64,000 nucleotides of DNA from Tricholoma matsutake (Eukaryota > Basidiomycota > Agaricomycetes > Agaricales > Tricholomataceae), in the NCBI GenBank assembly GCA_026075535.2, contig AP026544.2:8308001-8372000 (forward strand), written 5' to 3'. Shown here one piece after another: positions 1 to 11,766 of the stretch (positions within the stretch are counted from its first letter, which is position 1; the number at the start of each line of letters is the position of its first letter). Both the position numbers and the translations under genes were made by a program. Below the pieces are notes generated by a model, which had not been told where the DNA came from, searched no databases, and worked only from the letters and a program-made list of their open reading frames with translations.

Positions 1-331
1 TGTCACGGTCACTGGTACCCCGTAACTTCGTAAGAGAAGTTCACAACCAACTGTCCACTACTGTCCATCTGGCATACCTCGACGTTGCCATTAATTGCTG
101 CCTGTCATTATTGACACCCCTTGGGCGCTCTTTATCTTAAACCTCGACGCTCCTTGGCCATTATCAATACCAGTCCATACTTGCACCGCACAAGTTTTTT
201 ACGCTCTCCATGCATTTGCCAAAACTGGTTAGAAGGTGTACTACTGTATGTGTTATTCTGGGATGCCTTGCTGCGAGGACTTCTGGTAAGGGTCAAGACA
301 GTTCTGCATGTCGAGGCTGACGTACATTTGA

Positions 332-898
332 CTAGCGTACTTCGTAATCACTGAACCAACTCTAAGTTCGCAGTGGGTGGAAGGTGGGGTACACCCAGTT
401 CGTTGGACAAAGGGTGTCGATGCTATCAATAGTTTCGATGTTGAACTGTCGCGGCTAAGCCAGGATGGGCTAATTTTTGTGGCAAGGAATGGTGAGTAGA
501 AGATATCTCGAGTTGTTTTTTTTGTGGCTCTGCTAATGTTTCGTTCATCAGTCCTAGGAAAATCTGCATCACTGAATATAAAAGTAAATGGCCTTGCGCC
601 AGGAGACGATTACTTTCTGATATTCATCAATTCCACCCATGGGGTGCTACACGCTACCTCACCGCGCTTCACTATCCTTCCCGCTTCCTCATCCCCAAAT
701 AGTTCACAACCATCACCTATCTCTGGCGCGACGACAGTAACAGTCAGTACTGGTCCAGACCCAACACAGCCGTTTGCAACAACGTTCGCCGCCATAGGGA
801 GTGGCGACCTTCCGCGGTGGGGCAGCGCCAGCGAAGCCTGGGGCCTTGGAAGTGTGGTAGTGGGATGCTTCGTTGGTGCCGCATGGACGCTATGGTGA
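332..898 (+). CDS. Kre9/Knh1-like GPI-anchored cell-wall protein (5' exon unresolved)
   Basis: Two exons are clear. The first is open from about 332 and ends at 491. An intron of 60 bp (492-551, GTGAGT...CAG) follows, then an exon to the TGA at 896-898. The joined protein has a beta-sandwich pattern (WVEGGVHPVRWTKGVD... DGLIFVARNV... GDDYFLIFINSTHG) typical of the Ser/Thr-rich GPI-anchored family that includes Kre9/Knh1. A Ser/Pro/Thr-rich linker follows, then a short hydrophobic C-terminus (LGSVVVGCFVGAAW) that fits a GPI-attachment signal. Proteins of this family are secreted and act in or on the glucan wall. The signal peptide and start codon must lie in an upstream exon; 121-300 is a candidate, but I could not fix the splice. 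This is the only convincing host gene here. Exon 2 start is set by the splice site rather than an ATG. Confidence 0.6.
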
Positions 899-3300
899 TC
901 GTTGTGGACGTCACTGTCATGCCAAGATGAGATGCGTATATGTTCGTCGCCCTTTCTATTGCACGACCTAGAACATTCCCCGGACTTCTTCTACTCAACG
1001 GACCTGACATATAATTTCTCCCATTGCCCAGCTGAGCTTACCATATGATACAGTTACATGTGATGCAGTCATATATGCATGTGCTACCCTCTTTTGGTGC
1101 GAGGACGCATGGGCAGCATTGGATATGATCTAATCGCGTTGCAACGTCTGTCATATAGCTTCATTCGTTTGTTTTTCGAGGGTTTATTGGGACTAATAAT
1201 ATAATGTATGAATTCTCGATTAACCTTGATCATACGACTAAAAGAGTCGGACTGATCAATGAATAGCTTCTGAACGACAGTGAACACGATCTTACATGCA
1301 AAACAAGATAAATAAAAAATATCTATGAACCTTTCAATCCCGCCAAGAGAGAAAAGAAAGTCATGTGTATGTATGCATCTTCTCCGCACAAACAAATCCA
1401 AAAAGGACGCCGTCAGAACTCGTCCTAGCCCGTCCCTTTTCGTAACAAGGTAATCGGTGCCGAACGGGCGATGTCAACGCTGGACACCAGCCCTAAAAGG
1501 GCGGGTCGCGCTCATCTCTCTGCACCTGCAGTTATCGTCATTGGCGATTTTGATTGTGGAAGAATCGAAGAAATTAAAGGTGTGGATGGACCTTTATATA
1601 GTATTGAGATAATCCCACAGTCAAGTGATGGCGAGGGCGCTCGGGCCACTCTGGGTATCAACAGGTGCAAATAACAAGAGAAAAACTACAATAGAAAAGA
1701 ATTGACAGCTCTCACAGCAACCACTTGTACTGGTCAAGATTACAGGTGTTGGGTTGGGATTCATCACAGTTAGTCATCCATAGATTATAGCTTGCAAGTA
1801 GGGCTGCACACTGTCTGTTATATGGACATGGCCATACATTATATGGTGACTGATGGTATATGGCACATATGTTTACCTGGCAAGAAGGCTGATGGCATGG
1901 TATGGGTATAAAGATGGCTGTCTAACAGGAGTATTGAGTCTGCCCAAAGCTTAGTCAGCTTAGTGAGGCTTAGTCAGACATCTTCAAATTGTCCTAAGCA
2001 TTTTGACTTCCTGTTGAATTGAAGAAAATGATGCAAATCCTATTCCAAAGAGGCTACCACTGGCTGCACAGCAAGATACTTCTGGGGAGGTATCATGTCA
2101 GTATTGTAGAAGTATTCTTAATACTGTCTTCATACTCACCAAGAGATATTTTGCCAGTATTCATACCAATCTAAGATACTACTTGAGTACCTTCAGTACT
2201 GTCAAAATATGATATGATACTGTCAAAATACTTCTGGCAAAGTCTGTTGACAATATTAGGAATACTGTCAGGGTACTTCCACAGTACTTCTCCAGCAGTA
2301 TTGTGCCTTGCACCCAGTGTACTATTTGCATTTGGGGTAGAGTGACTGTCATCACACTTCTCAATCCAGCCTCTTCTCATCCCCTCTATGTGGATTCTAA
2401 TTTGCACACCCAGCTTTTTGACACTGTTATTACTCATTTCTAACCAAAAAGTCCAAGACCTGTCAAGCCATGCAATTCAGTACATGTTCTTGTCACTCCT
2501 CTGTCTACAGAATGCATTCTGATGAAAAAATTAAAACATTCCTGGGATCTGAATTGCCATAGGCAGTGGCCTGAATGAGGGATGCTCAAGGCCATCATTG
2601 CAATAACACTGTATTTGGAGGAGCTGATTTCTTCTCAAATATTTGGATTGTGAATTTCTACTCCTCACTGCTGCACTGGTGGGTGTATCCATGCTCTCCT
2701 TTCAAGACATCTTTTTCCTTCATAAAATTGTGTTATTTCTCATTCATTGTTACACTGGGCTCCCAGCCCCTCTGTCTTATGGTAGTCAAAGAGCATGCTG
2801 GAATGCTTCCTCCTCTGGTGCCACTACACATTTCTATGAAGATAGGGCCTTCTATCTTGAGTTTTGAAATTTACTTCATTTGGAATTTCAGAACCAATAT
2901 ATTCAGGATACTCATGACCATGGCAAACAGCTAGTACCAAATGTTCTCCAGGAATGTGCTAGAGGGTGAAGGTGCTGCTACATGGTCCTGTGAAGGCAAG
3001 GTTCACATGTGATGCTCTGAAACTATCAGCTGATTGTCTTAGGTGGAACTTTGTCATGTACAACATTCTGAATCCCAGATGCAAGATGTTGAGGGTATCT
3101 ACAACTGCAGTAAACAGTAAGGTATGACATAGGTATGGGTAACACCATAACAATGTGGTCATGGGTATGCATGGGTATGGGATTGCCATACCTGGGCAAC
3201 ACTGTACCCTTTTCCACAGTATTATGGGTATGTGCAGATATGCCGGTACTGGGATTTCAGTCAGGTGAGTGATCATCTGACTTTGTTGATTCACTCACAA
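899..3300. other. Unassigned region without recognisable gene
   Basis: I see no conserved domain here. Small open frames at 1084-1401 (minus) and 1471-1674 (plus) have no recognisable product. From about 1680 the sequence becomes AT-rich with short internal repeats, such as TACTGTCAAAATA units near 2200-2280 and ATGGGTATG words near 3150-3230. This suggests decayed repeats rather than genes. Confidence 0.4.
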
Positions 3301-3739
3301 CACTTCCATTCTGGGCAACAACAACAACAACTGCCTACCTTGCAGCTGATGTGAGTGGAGGGGTATTTCATTCCTTTCTGGGTGACTACAACAACAATGA
3401 CTTCATTCTGAGCATCAACAGTGACAATGACCACCTCCCTCACTGCTAATGCGAGTGGAGGGGTTGTTTATTTCATTCTGGGTGATGACAATGATGACAA
3501 CTCTGTTCTGGGCAACAACAACAGCAACAACTGCCTCCCTCACTGCTAATGTGAGTGGAGGGGTTCTTTATTTTGTTCTGGGTGGTTATGACAACAATGA
3601 TGACAACTGCCTCCCTTGCTACTAACATGAGTGGAGGGGTTGTTTATTTCATTCTGGGTGACTACAATGACAACAACTCCATTCTGGGCAACAACAACAA
3701 CAACAACCATCTCCCTCACTGCTAATGCGAGTGGAGGGG
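3300..3739. repeat. CAA-rich minisatellite, left half
   Basis: Imperfect tandem units contain GAGTGGAGGGGTT, a TTCATTCTGGGTGA segment, runs of CAACAA and CTCCCTCACTGCTAAT. The array stops at 3739 inside GTGGAGGGG, exactly where the copia-1 LTR begins. The same units resume at 8890. Confidence 0.8.
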
Positions 3740-4087
3740 TCTCAAAGTGGCAGGGTAACTGGAACAAGAAGCTAGAAAGGATAACACAGTAACCTCAGTG
3801 GTGGGTAACAACACTGTTTTGGGTAGTAGTACCTAGAAAGGATAACACAGTACTACTGTGAAGTAAGTAAAGAATATAGAGAAGTAAAGTAATGGGACTT
3901 ACACCTCAGTGGTGGGTAACAACACTGAGGTGTCGAGATACAACTATGAGTGTTACATAGTAATGGGAATAGAGGTAGGCAATAAGTAAATGATGGAAAA
4001 GGTACAACATGATAATGAATAAATAAAGGTAACTGGGTATGATGGGTATGATGGAGGTGCTCAGAGAGGTGCTCAGATATAATGACA
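3740..4087 (-). repeat. copia-1 3' LTR
   Basis: This is the left copy of the 348-bp LTR. Read on minus it starts TGTCATTATATCTGAGC and ends near CTTTGAGA. The 3' end therefore lacks the usual CA. Confidence 0.9.
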
Positions 4088-4100
4088 CTCCCCCTCAAGA
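4088..4100 (-). promoter_or_regulatory. copia-1 polypurine tract
   Basis: On minus the sequence CTTGAGGGGGAG abuts the TG of the 3' LTR. This is where plus-strand DNA synthesis would be primed. Confidence 0.7.
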
Positions 4101-4111
4101 TGGACGTGGGC

Positions 4112-5806
4112 TCAGAGGATTCCAAGGAGACTGTGGAACTTCTCAAACTTGAAATGGGCAAGCAGCTTTGTAAAAACATCTGCGATCATGTCATCGGTAG
4201 GACAATACTGTAATGTGATGTGACCATGGGAGACAGTTTGACGGATGAAATGGAAGTGAACGTCGATATGTTTGGTGCAGCTGTGGAATGTAGAATCCTT
4301 GGAAAGGCGGATGGCACCTTGGTTGTTGCAGTAAAGTGTAGTAGGTACTGTAAAATGAAAGATAGAAGAAAATTCAGTAAGTAATTTATGAATCCAAATG
4401 ATATTCTTTGAAGAATGAGTGAGGGCAACATATTCAGCCTCTGTGCTTGAAAGAGTGATGATTGGTTGTTTCTTCAAGCTCCAGGAAACAGCCCCAATAC
4501 CAACAAAGGAGATGAATCCAGAAATAGAGTGGCGGTGGATCTGTGAAGCCCAATCTGCATCTGAATACCCAGATATAGCAGAGTGAGGACCCCCGAGAAC
4601 AAGTTTAAAATCCTTTGTGCCTGCGAGATAACAAAAAATTCGAGTGACTGCTTGAAGATGGGTGGTGTGAGGTGCGTCAAGGTATTGGGAAAGTGTGGAA
4701 ACCGCAAATGTGATATCTGGATGTGTCATAACAGTAGCATACATGAGGCAACCAATCATCTCACAATACTTGGTTTTCTTGGCAGGAGTAAGTAGAGTGG
4801 GTGAAAGGTGGGGTGAATCGGGATTGAGATCAAGTCCTACCTCCATTGGGGTGACAGCTGTGCGAGCGTTCTCGAGGCTGAAATGACCAAGAATTTGTTT
4901 GATATAAGCTTGCTGCCCCAATGAAAATGTGTGGGCAGTGGTGTCTCGAGTGATGCTGACTCCAAGTAGCCAATTAATGGGTCCGAGGTCTGAGATTTCG
5001 AAGCATTTTGGAAGTTGCTTCTGAATCAGGTTGTTAGTGCCCTTGGTGGAGTCTGTGATTATGGTAAAATCATCCGTGGCAGCGGCAACGATCATGTATT
5101 TGTTACCGTCAAGTTTGTAGAACACAGCCTCATCTGCAATGGAAACTGAAAACCCAAGATCAGTGAAAAGCTTCTTCACCTTGGCATACCAGTCGTGAGC
5201 TCCTTGTTTTGACCTGTCAACTGATACGAGCCATTTGCAGACTACATTGGGCTTGTCCTTGAGTTCCAGTGGTAATTTGCAGAATTGTTTGTATTTGGGA
5301 GGAAGTTCGGAGTATAGGGTGATATTGTCTTGTAGACGGGAGTTGAGGTACACATTCTTCACATCACAATGATGGACAGCGGTGCCTTTCTGAGCTGCAA
5401 ATGACAAGAGGATTCAGAGTGTAGGTGGACAAACTGTTGGAGCGAATGTTTCGATGTAATCAACACCGAATTGCTGTTTGAAGCCTTTGATGACAAGATG
5501 GGCCTTGTAACAGACAATGCTGCCTGTCTCATTATGTTTGCGGTGAAAGACGTAATGACTTGGAATGATGTTGGCATCTCGAGGTGGAATTATGGGTACC
5601 CAAGCATTGACCTTCTCCATTTGGGTAAGTTCTGCATCAATCGCATCAGACCAAGCTGAGCACTCATCACCACCTAACACCTCAGTCAAAGACAGTTTGT
5701 CTTCACTTATCACCATTGCTTGCTCTATTATTTCCCCAAACCACTCAGTTTCATCTATATTCAGCTCCACTCCCCCTGGTTCCAATGAACCTTCCTCTTC
5801 CAACAT
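4112..5806 (-). pseudogene. copia-1 reverse transcriptase and RNase H
   Basis: Two frames, 5414-5806 and 4112-5407, are separated only by a TGA; homologues have arginine there (PTL-R-ILLSFAAQ). The RT part shows WSDAIDAELTQMEK, the AHLVIKGFKQ block and HCDVKNVYLNS. The catalytic box reads ATDDFTI where YVDD is usual. The RNase H part shows SGYSDADWA and SSTEAEYVALTHSS, and CNNQGAI in place of CDNQ. The two box changes plus the stop mean it is not a working polymerase. It ends TDDMIADVFTKLLAHFKF, the standard Copia C-terminus, 25 bp before the LTR. Confidence 0.9.
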
Positions 5807-5896
5807 GAAAGCTCCCTCGAAATCAGCAACTCCGGCATTAGCGCATGATGTGGCAACTTGTTGGTGTTTTCCGTGGCCAAATTCTGTTTCTTCAAA

Positions 5897-7051
5897 CTAG
5901 GGAAGACCTTGAAGTGAGTTTTGCCTTACAGATCTTTGGTGTGGGGCTGGTATCTTGGTACTCTGAGTTGCTTTTACAGCATCAGGGCTCTGATTTGTCT
6001 TTGCAACATCGGAGGGGATGACAGGTGGATTTTTGGTCATGTTTTTGGGTTTGGGCATCTCATTTGTCATGTTTGGCACATTTTCGACAGGTGGTGAGGG
6101 TTCTAGAATGATTTGAGAGGTGTTGGATGGCTGGGGAAGGTCTGAATTGGTAAATATCTTGTATTCCCCTTCAATTGGAACTTCTTCAAGTTCTAATGCC
6201 TTGTTCTCATTGAAGTAAACATCCCTCTCGATGCTGACTCGGTTCTTTCCTGGCCAGTAGATCCTATACCCTTTTGACTCACTGTCAATGCCCATGAAAT
6301 GACCCTCCTCGGCCCTTGGCTCAAGTTTCCCAGCATTAAGTCACTTCACCCAAGCCTTAGTGCCCCAAGCACGTACAGCCGATAAATCCAGCTTCTCCCC
6401 AGTTCCCATCTCATGTGGCATCTTCATCTCAGGAAGCGCACGAGAGGGTACGCAGTTGCAGATCCACACATGGTGATGGACTGCTTCCACCCACAGGTTT
6501 TTCGGGAGTCCTGCAGCTTCCATCATGGCTCGGGCACCTTCAATGTGGGTTCGATTGGCTCATTCTGCAGCGCCATTTGATGCTGGGGAGTCATGAACAG
6601 TCAGGTGGTGAACTGTTCCGGCATTCTCGAGGTGTTCGGTAAACTCTTTACTCAAGAATTCCCCCCCCCCCCCAATCACAACCAAAAATTCATATCTGGC
6701 CACCTTTCTGGACCTTTACCCATGCTTCATACTTCTTGTAGTCAGCGAAGGTCTCCGACTTCTGCCTCAAGAAGTAAGCAAGTTCCTTGTGGCTATGAAG
6801 GTCTTGGAAGAGTGCATAGTATCGCTTCCCCCTATCAATTGAACAGCAGCTGGCCCCCACAGATCTGAAACAACCTTATCACCATATGATTTGTATTCAG
6901 TCTTGCTCTCCTTTGAGAATGGTTTACATGTTGCCTTTGCTTTGATGCAGGCCTTGCAAAATTCTGGCTTTGACATCGTGTCAAGATTAATGCCGGTTAC
7001 CATCCCCTTTTCCACCATCTGCTGTAAGTCCTCATGATTGACATGCCCCAT
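5897..7051 (-). pseudogene. copia-1 integrase (fragmented)
   Basis: From right to left: a GAG-pre-integrase block (6767-7051) with H-H and C-C zinc ligands (GHVNHEDLQQ... FCKACIKAKA) running into the core at VVSDLWGP; then SKEF and a GAAE motif carrying the catalytic Glu; then 6341-6526 (GLPKNLWVEAVHH); and at 5897-6295 the Copia-type C-terminal domain (HFMGIDSESKGYRIY). The frame is broken at a 13-base C run (6661-6673) in the GGGEF segment and by a TGA immediately after the catalytic Glu, again at a former CGA. Confidence 0.85.
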
Positions 7052-7147
7052 CCATTGATGAAGCTCACTAATTGAGACTTGTTTAACAGCGGTGCTAGCA
7101 ACGTGTGCACATGGTAAAACTAGAGAGTCACTGACACGATATAACCC

Positions 7148-8513
7148 TCAAACTTCAGGAATGCAACCGATGATGTTCGACTTCAGGCTACGAATAATGC
7201 AGGTACCACCTTTAATGAAAAGTGAATATCTGGCTCGATCAACACAAGACACGGACATTAGGGTGAATGCCATATGTGGTGAGTAGTATGCATTCTTCAG
7301 GGTAATCAGGGTCGGTTTCTGATCCCCGTTTGGTAGCTCGACCTGGATATCCCCTTTGCCAAGCGCGCTGAACATACATCCATCTGTGGCTCTTATAGGT
7401 TCGGGGTTAATGAGTTCCTGATAATTTAGAAACTTTGAGCGATCAGGAGAGAAGTGATGACTGGCACCACTATCAAGGATTGTTCCAGCATGATTGGAGA
7501 TTGCATGGGCTTCAGAGTGAAAGTCTGAGGTGCATACGAGGGCTGTTGGATCATCAGGGATGTTATAGGTGAGCATAGCATAATTCTCTGGCTTGTCGCT
7601 TGTAGGAGTACTCTCCGCAACGTTGGCGCTAGCTTGTTTACCACCTGTCTTCCACCAATCAGGAGCCTGACCTTCTTTTCCTCCCCCTTTTGACCAGCAC
7701 TGGTCCTTTGTGTGTCCACGTTGACCACAGTTTGTGTTTGTGCACAGGATGTCATTCTTTGAGGACCTGGAATTTCTGCTTTTGGCCTTGGATGTAGCTG
7801 CAAGCATTGCAGCATTGGACTTATTGATGCTGTCCTCGATCTCAGCCGATGTTGCCTCTTCAGTAAGATGCCAGATCACATCACTAGGGGTGAGCTTCTT
7901 CCCCATTTGATGAGCCGTAGCACTGAGAGTTGTAAATAGGGTTCGGAATGATGGTGTGAGTGAAAGCAATGTGCAAAGGTAAGATACAAAGGATTCATCG
8001 GATACCAGTGTATTCATCTCAGCTAACTGTTCCCTCAGTTCTGTCATCTTCGCAATGTGATCCCTCATACTCTCCCCCTCAGTGTAGCGAGTATTCTGAA
8101 GTTGCATAAGGAGATTGGTCTCATACAGGCTGCCCTTGTCAGCATGGATCGATGCAACCTTCTTCCACATGGCTGCGGCATCGGGGCTCGTTCTTGACCT
8201 GGAGGAATGTGGTGTTGTCAACAGTCCTGTATATGACCTCACGAACAGCTGCTTGCATCTGATCATAGCTATCCTGTGCTTCCTCATGCTTCTCGACATC
8301 TTCATCAGTAAGCGGAGCTAGGGAATTTTGCTTATAGAAACTCCCGTTACGCTCATTGAGTTCTTCTGGTTTGCGTGCAGTACCCAAAACATGTCAACAT
8401 AGTCCCTTCGATGTGAGGTAGTTCAAGACCCGCTCAGAATATGTAGCCCAATTAGAACAGTTGCCTCGAAGTTTAGGAAGGGATTGAACTTGGTTATTGG
8501 AAGTCGAAGACAT
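7148..8513 (-). pseudogene. copia-1 gag and protease
   Basis: The natural start is the ATG at 8513-8511 (MSSTSNNQVQSLPKLRG). A TGA near 8394 stops that frame; the surrounding codons read LC-stop-HVLG where LRRHVLG would be expected, which needs two C-to-T changes. Another frame break near 8200 is needed to reach the long frame at 7148-8305. That frame carries the capsid-like UBN2 region (MRDHIAKMTELREQLAEM), a zinc knuckle C-x4-C-x4-H-x4-C (CTNTNCGQRGHTKDQC) and the aspartic protease motif ILDSGASHHFS. Confidence 0.85.
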
Positions 8514-8525
8514 GTCAGATATATC

Positions 8526-8541
8526 TGCAGGGCCCATAACC
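8526..8541 (-). promoter_or_regulatory. copia-1 primer-binding site for a half initiator tRNA-Met
   Basis: Next to the 5' LTR the plus strand reads CAGGGCCCATAACCT. This resembles the anticodon stem-loop of initiator tRNA-Met (CAGGGCTCATAACCC in yeast). The element strand is therefore complementary to an internal tRNA segment, as in Drosophila copia, which uses a cleaved half tRNA. copia-2 has the same block. Confidence 0.65.
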
Positions 8542-8889
8542 TCTCAAAGTGGCAGGGTAACCAGAACGAGAAGCTAGAAAGGATAACACAGTAACCTCAG
8601 TGGTGGGTAACAACACTGTTTTGGGTAGTAGTACCTAGAAAGGATAACACAGTACTACTGTAAAGTAAGTAAAGAATATAGAGAAGTAAAGTAATGGGAC
8701 TTACACCTCAGTGGTAGCTAACAACACTGAGGTGTCAAGATATGACTATGAGTGTTACATAGTAATGGGAATAGAGGTAGGCAATAAGTAAATGATGGAA
8801 AAGGTACAACATGATAATGAATAAATAAAGGTAACTGGGTATGATGGGTATGACAGAGGTGCTCGGAGAGGTGCTCAGATATAACGACA
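8542..8889 (-). repeat. copia-1 5' LTR
   Basis: The right copy of the 348-bp LTR, about 96% identical to 3740-4087. Most differences are transitions. Confidence 0.9.
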
Positions 8890-9260
8890 AGGGGTTGGTT
8901 ATCTCATTCTGCATGATGACAATGACAACTCCATTCTGGGCAACAACAACAACAACAACAACCACCTCCCTCGCTGTGGAGGGGTTCTTTATTTCATTCT
9001 GGGTGGTTATGACAACAACAACCCTTCCCTTGCATCTAATACAAGTGGAGGGTTTTTTTATTCCATTCTGGCTGACAACAATGATGACAACTGCCTCTCT
9101 CACTGCTAGTGCAAGTGGAGGGGTTGTTTGTTTCATTCTGGGTGACTGACAATGATGACCCCTCCCTCACTGCTAACACAAGTGGAGGGGCTTCTGCTTC
9201 CATTCTAGGTGACAATGACAATGAGGACCCCCTCCCTCACTCCAAACATGAGTGAAGGGG
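8890..9260. repeat. CAA-rich minisatellite, right half
   Basis: This continues the array at 3300-3739 with the same GTGGAGGGG, CATTCTGGG, (CAA)n and CCTCCCTCACTGCTA words. It ends near 9260, where AT-rich sequence and a short GGGTAT run (9400-9420) begin. Confidence 0.8.
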
Positions 9261-9575
9261 GTTCTTAGTGTAGTAATATAGATAATTATATACATATATA
9301 ATAATTCTGTAGAAAAACTGAGCAGACCCACCCAAACCCATGGTAACCTCTGCAAACCCATGGTAATACTGCACCTGTACCCATGCAGGGTATGGTGTTC
9401 ATGGGTATGGGTATGGGTATAAGAAAATATACCTGAGGGTTACCTGTGTCACACCCTAGTAGACAGTTCATAATGGAAGTGACTAACAATGACAGTGCTC
9501 AGCAGGCTGAAGCTCAAAGCCTTTTGTGGAGTTTAGGGCTTGACCACACATCTTGCAAACATTTAGAGTGTCAGT

Positions 9576-10130
9576 GTGATTGTTCAAGGAGGGAGGGGAC
9601 TTGTTATTGAGCATGGTGAGAGTCAAAGAGAGACCTAGATGTCTCATATAATCCTATTGCAAGTAGTGAGCATGCTATGTTCTATATATCATGTACTTAG
9701 TGTTGCCACTGGCCCAGCCGAGGTTTTTCAATAAAATGGCTATAGCATACCAGATAAATTTTCTAAATTCACTAGGATATTTGAGCATATGGATGGGCCC
9801 ATAAGCCGAGGGGTCTTCTGCCAACATTATCTGATCGGATCCTCCGTTCCTGACATATTTACTCAGCTTTGATTTCAAGCTGAGCCATCAAGCCGAATTT
9901 TGTTTATTAAATAACTCAGGGACAATTGATTGGTTCAACTAATGTTGGCAGACAACCCCTCGGCTTATGGGCCCATCCATGTGCTCAAATAACCTGGTGA
10001 ATTTAGAAAATGTATCTGGTATGCTATAGCCATTATATTGAAAAACCTCAGCTGAGCCAGTGACAACACTACATGTACTATTAATAGCATTATTTACTTG
10101 GACTGGGCACAGCTTGCCTGTATCCCAACA
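9576..10130 (-). repeat. copia-2 3' LTR, interrupted by a MITE
   Basis: Without the 374-bp MITE (9698-10071) and one 8-bp TSD, the LTR is about 173 bp. It ends at TATCCCAACA, directly before the polypurine tract complement CTCCCCCTCAAG. Confidence 0.7.
9698..10071. mobile_element. hAT-type MITE, copy 1
   Basis: A 374-bp element with long terminal inverted repeats (about 135 bp) that start TAGTGTTGCCACTGGC and end GTGACAACACTA. It is flanked by the perfect 8-bp duplication CATGTACT (9690-9697 and 10072-10079). TAGNG termini and an 8-bp TSD are hallmarks of the hAT superfamily. There is no coding capacity. It sits inside the copia-2 LTR. Confidence 0.9.
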
Positions 10131-10141
10131 CTCCCCCTCAA
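10131..10141 (-). promoter_or_regulatory. copia-2 polypurine tract
   Basis: On minus, TTGAGGGGGAG abuts the TGTTGGG start of the LTR. It is nearly identical to the copia-1 tract. Confidence 0.65.
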
Positions 10142-10327
10142 GCCTACCATGGTTTGAGTACAGGGAAATGGTTACTTTATCCAGGTGGATCAAAACCTCT
10201 GTGAAGTGGAAAACCCTGTGGGAAAAACCTATCCACATGCAAGGAAAGCTACTGGGTTTCTAGTGCATTGGCTGGACACCCATCTCTTCTCTATGTCGAG
10301 TAAGTTTTGGCTTTGGTAGAGCTTTGG

Positions 10328-11766
10328 TTAATACATCTGCAGTTTGCTCTGATCATGACAGTTCTGTATATCAAGAACTTTTTCATTCACAAGGTCCCTG
10401 ACCCAGTGATGGTGAAGAGCGATGGACTTTGACCATTGATGGAATTGCAGGTTGTGTTTTAATACTCCAGACCCCTCATTGTCCCCAAAAATAATTGTTG
10501 GGTCATTTTGAATAAATCTGAGTTTGCCATATAGATTTATGAGCCATGTTGCTTTGTGTCCAGCCTCCAAGAGAGCCACATATTCTGCCTCTGTGGAGGA
10601 CAAGGCTATGATCATTTGTTTCCAGGTCACTGCTCCCCCTGCTGCCAGGAAAATGTATCTGATTGTGGACTTGTGGTCATCCGCATTTGAAAAGGCAGTG
10701 TCTGCATACTCATAAAAGAGGTTATTTGTTCCAGTCACATCCTGAGATGTGCAGTAAGTTATCCCAAGAGTTTTTGTACCTGAAAGGTACCTCAGTATCT
10801 GCTTTAATGCACCATGGTGTTGGAGACCTGGGTTAGTGGTGTAGGCGGCCAATTTATTCACAGCATATGAGATATCTGGTCTTGTGGAGTTAGCAATAAA
10901 CTGTAGACTTTCCAATAATTTTGCATATGAATTACTTTGGTTGGGTTCACTGTGATCTGGATTTGGTCCTAGCTTATTATTGGGATCCATAGGTATACCA
11001 ACAGGGTTCACATCAGCCATCCCCTCCTTGAGGAAAATATTCTCAATATATTTCTGTTGAGAAATAGTGATGGAATTGCTGGTATGATTTATTTCTACAC
11101 CAACAATCTTGCTTGGTTCCCCACAGTCTGTAACTCACATATGTTCCATCATCTCATCAGATGATGCAAAGAGAAGTGAGTTGTCAACCTAGATAGCCAT
11201 AATGCCAATGTCATCTCCATCCCATTGAATGTAAATGCAAGAAGCCATGAGTTAGCTGTGAGACTTGAGTTTTTTGTCAAGCTGCTTATTCCACTCTCTC
11301 CCAGCTTGTTTTAGGCCGTAGAGAGTCTTGACCAGCCAACATACTCAGTCTGTTTCATCCTTGCATCCCTCAGGTTGTTGCATGTAAATTTCTTCTTGTA
11401 AAATGCTGTTCAGGTAAGCCCCCTTGACATCCATCTGTTATAGTTGGAGTTTCTTTATTGGTACAAGGGCTAGAATTGTGCATAACATATCCATCCTAAC
11501 AACAGGTGAATAGGTTTCCACTTAATCATAACCTGGCCACTGTGTGCATTTTTTTACTACCAGTCTTGCTTGTTTCCTAATGTCATCCCCTTGTTTATTT
11601 TTTTCTTTATAAAGATCCATTTATTGGAGATAGTGACTGTGTTTAAAGGTTTCTGCACAAGTTCCCAGGTGCCCATCTTCTTTAGCAAATCCAACTCTTC
11701 CTCCATGACTATTTGCCATTTTGGCCACTCTGGGGAGTCTTTAGGCCGGTAGTTCATCTCCAGCAA
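10328..11766 (-). pseudogene. copia-2 reverse transcriptase and RNase H
   Basis: The RT start is at 11557-11766 (WPKWQIVMEEELDLLKKMGTW). The middle is decayed: the catalytic segment near 11190 reads AI-stop-VDNSLLFAS, so both the residue before V and the second Asp of the usual xVDD box are changed. The RNase H part at 10328-11020 is open and shows SYAVNKLAAYTTNP, EYADTAFSNADD, ALSSTEAEYVALLEAGHKA and FGDNEGS. Not functional. Confidence 0.88.

Larger units (their letters stand above)
3740..8889 (-). mobile_element. copia-1: full-length Ty1/Copia LTR retrotransposon
   Basis: The element is bounded by two 348-bp direct LTRs that differ at about 13 sites. It is flanked by the 5-bp duplication AGGGG at 3735-3739 and 8890-8894. 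On the minus strand the order is LTR, PBS, gag, protease, integrase, reverse transcriptase/RNase H, polypurine tract, LTR, which is the Copia order. It lies inside a minisatellite array and splits it. The coding frames are broken by several TGA codons at former arginine CGA positions and by an expanded poly-C run, so this copy is non-autonomous. Confidence 0.93.

Noticed and set aside
1084..1401. 105-residue minus-strand frame as a host gene
   Set aside because: No recognisable motif and no supporting introns.
9395..9420. Telomeric repeat
   Set aside because: Short GGGTAT run embedded in ATGGGT-rich sequence; not TTAGGG and too short.
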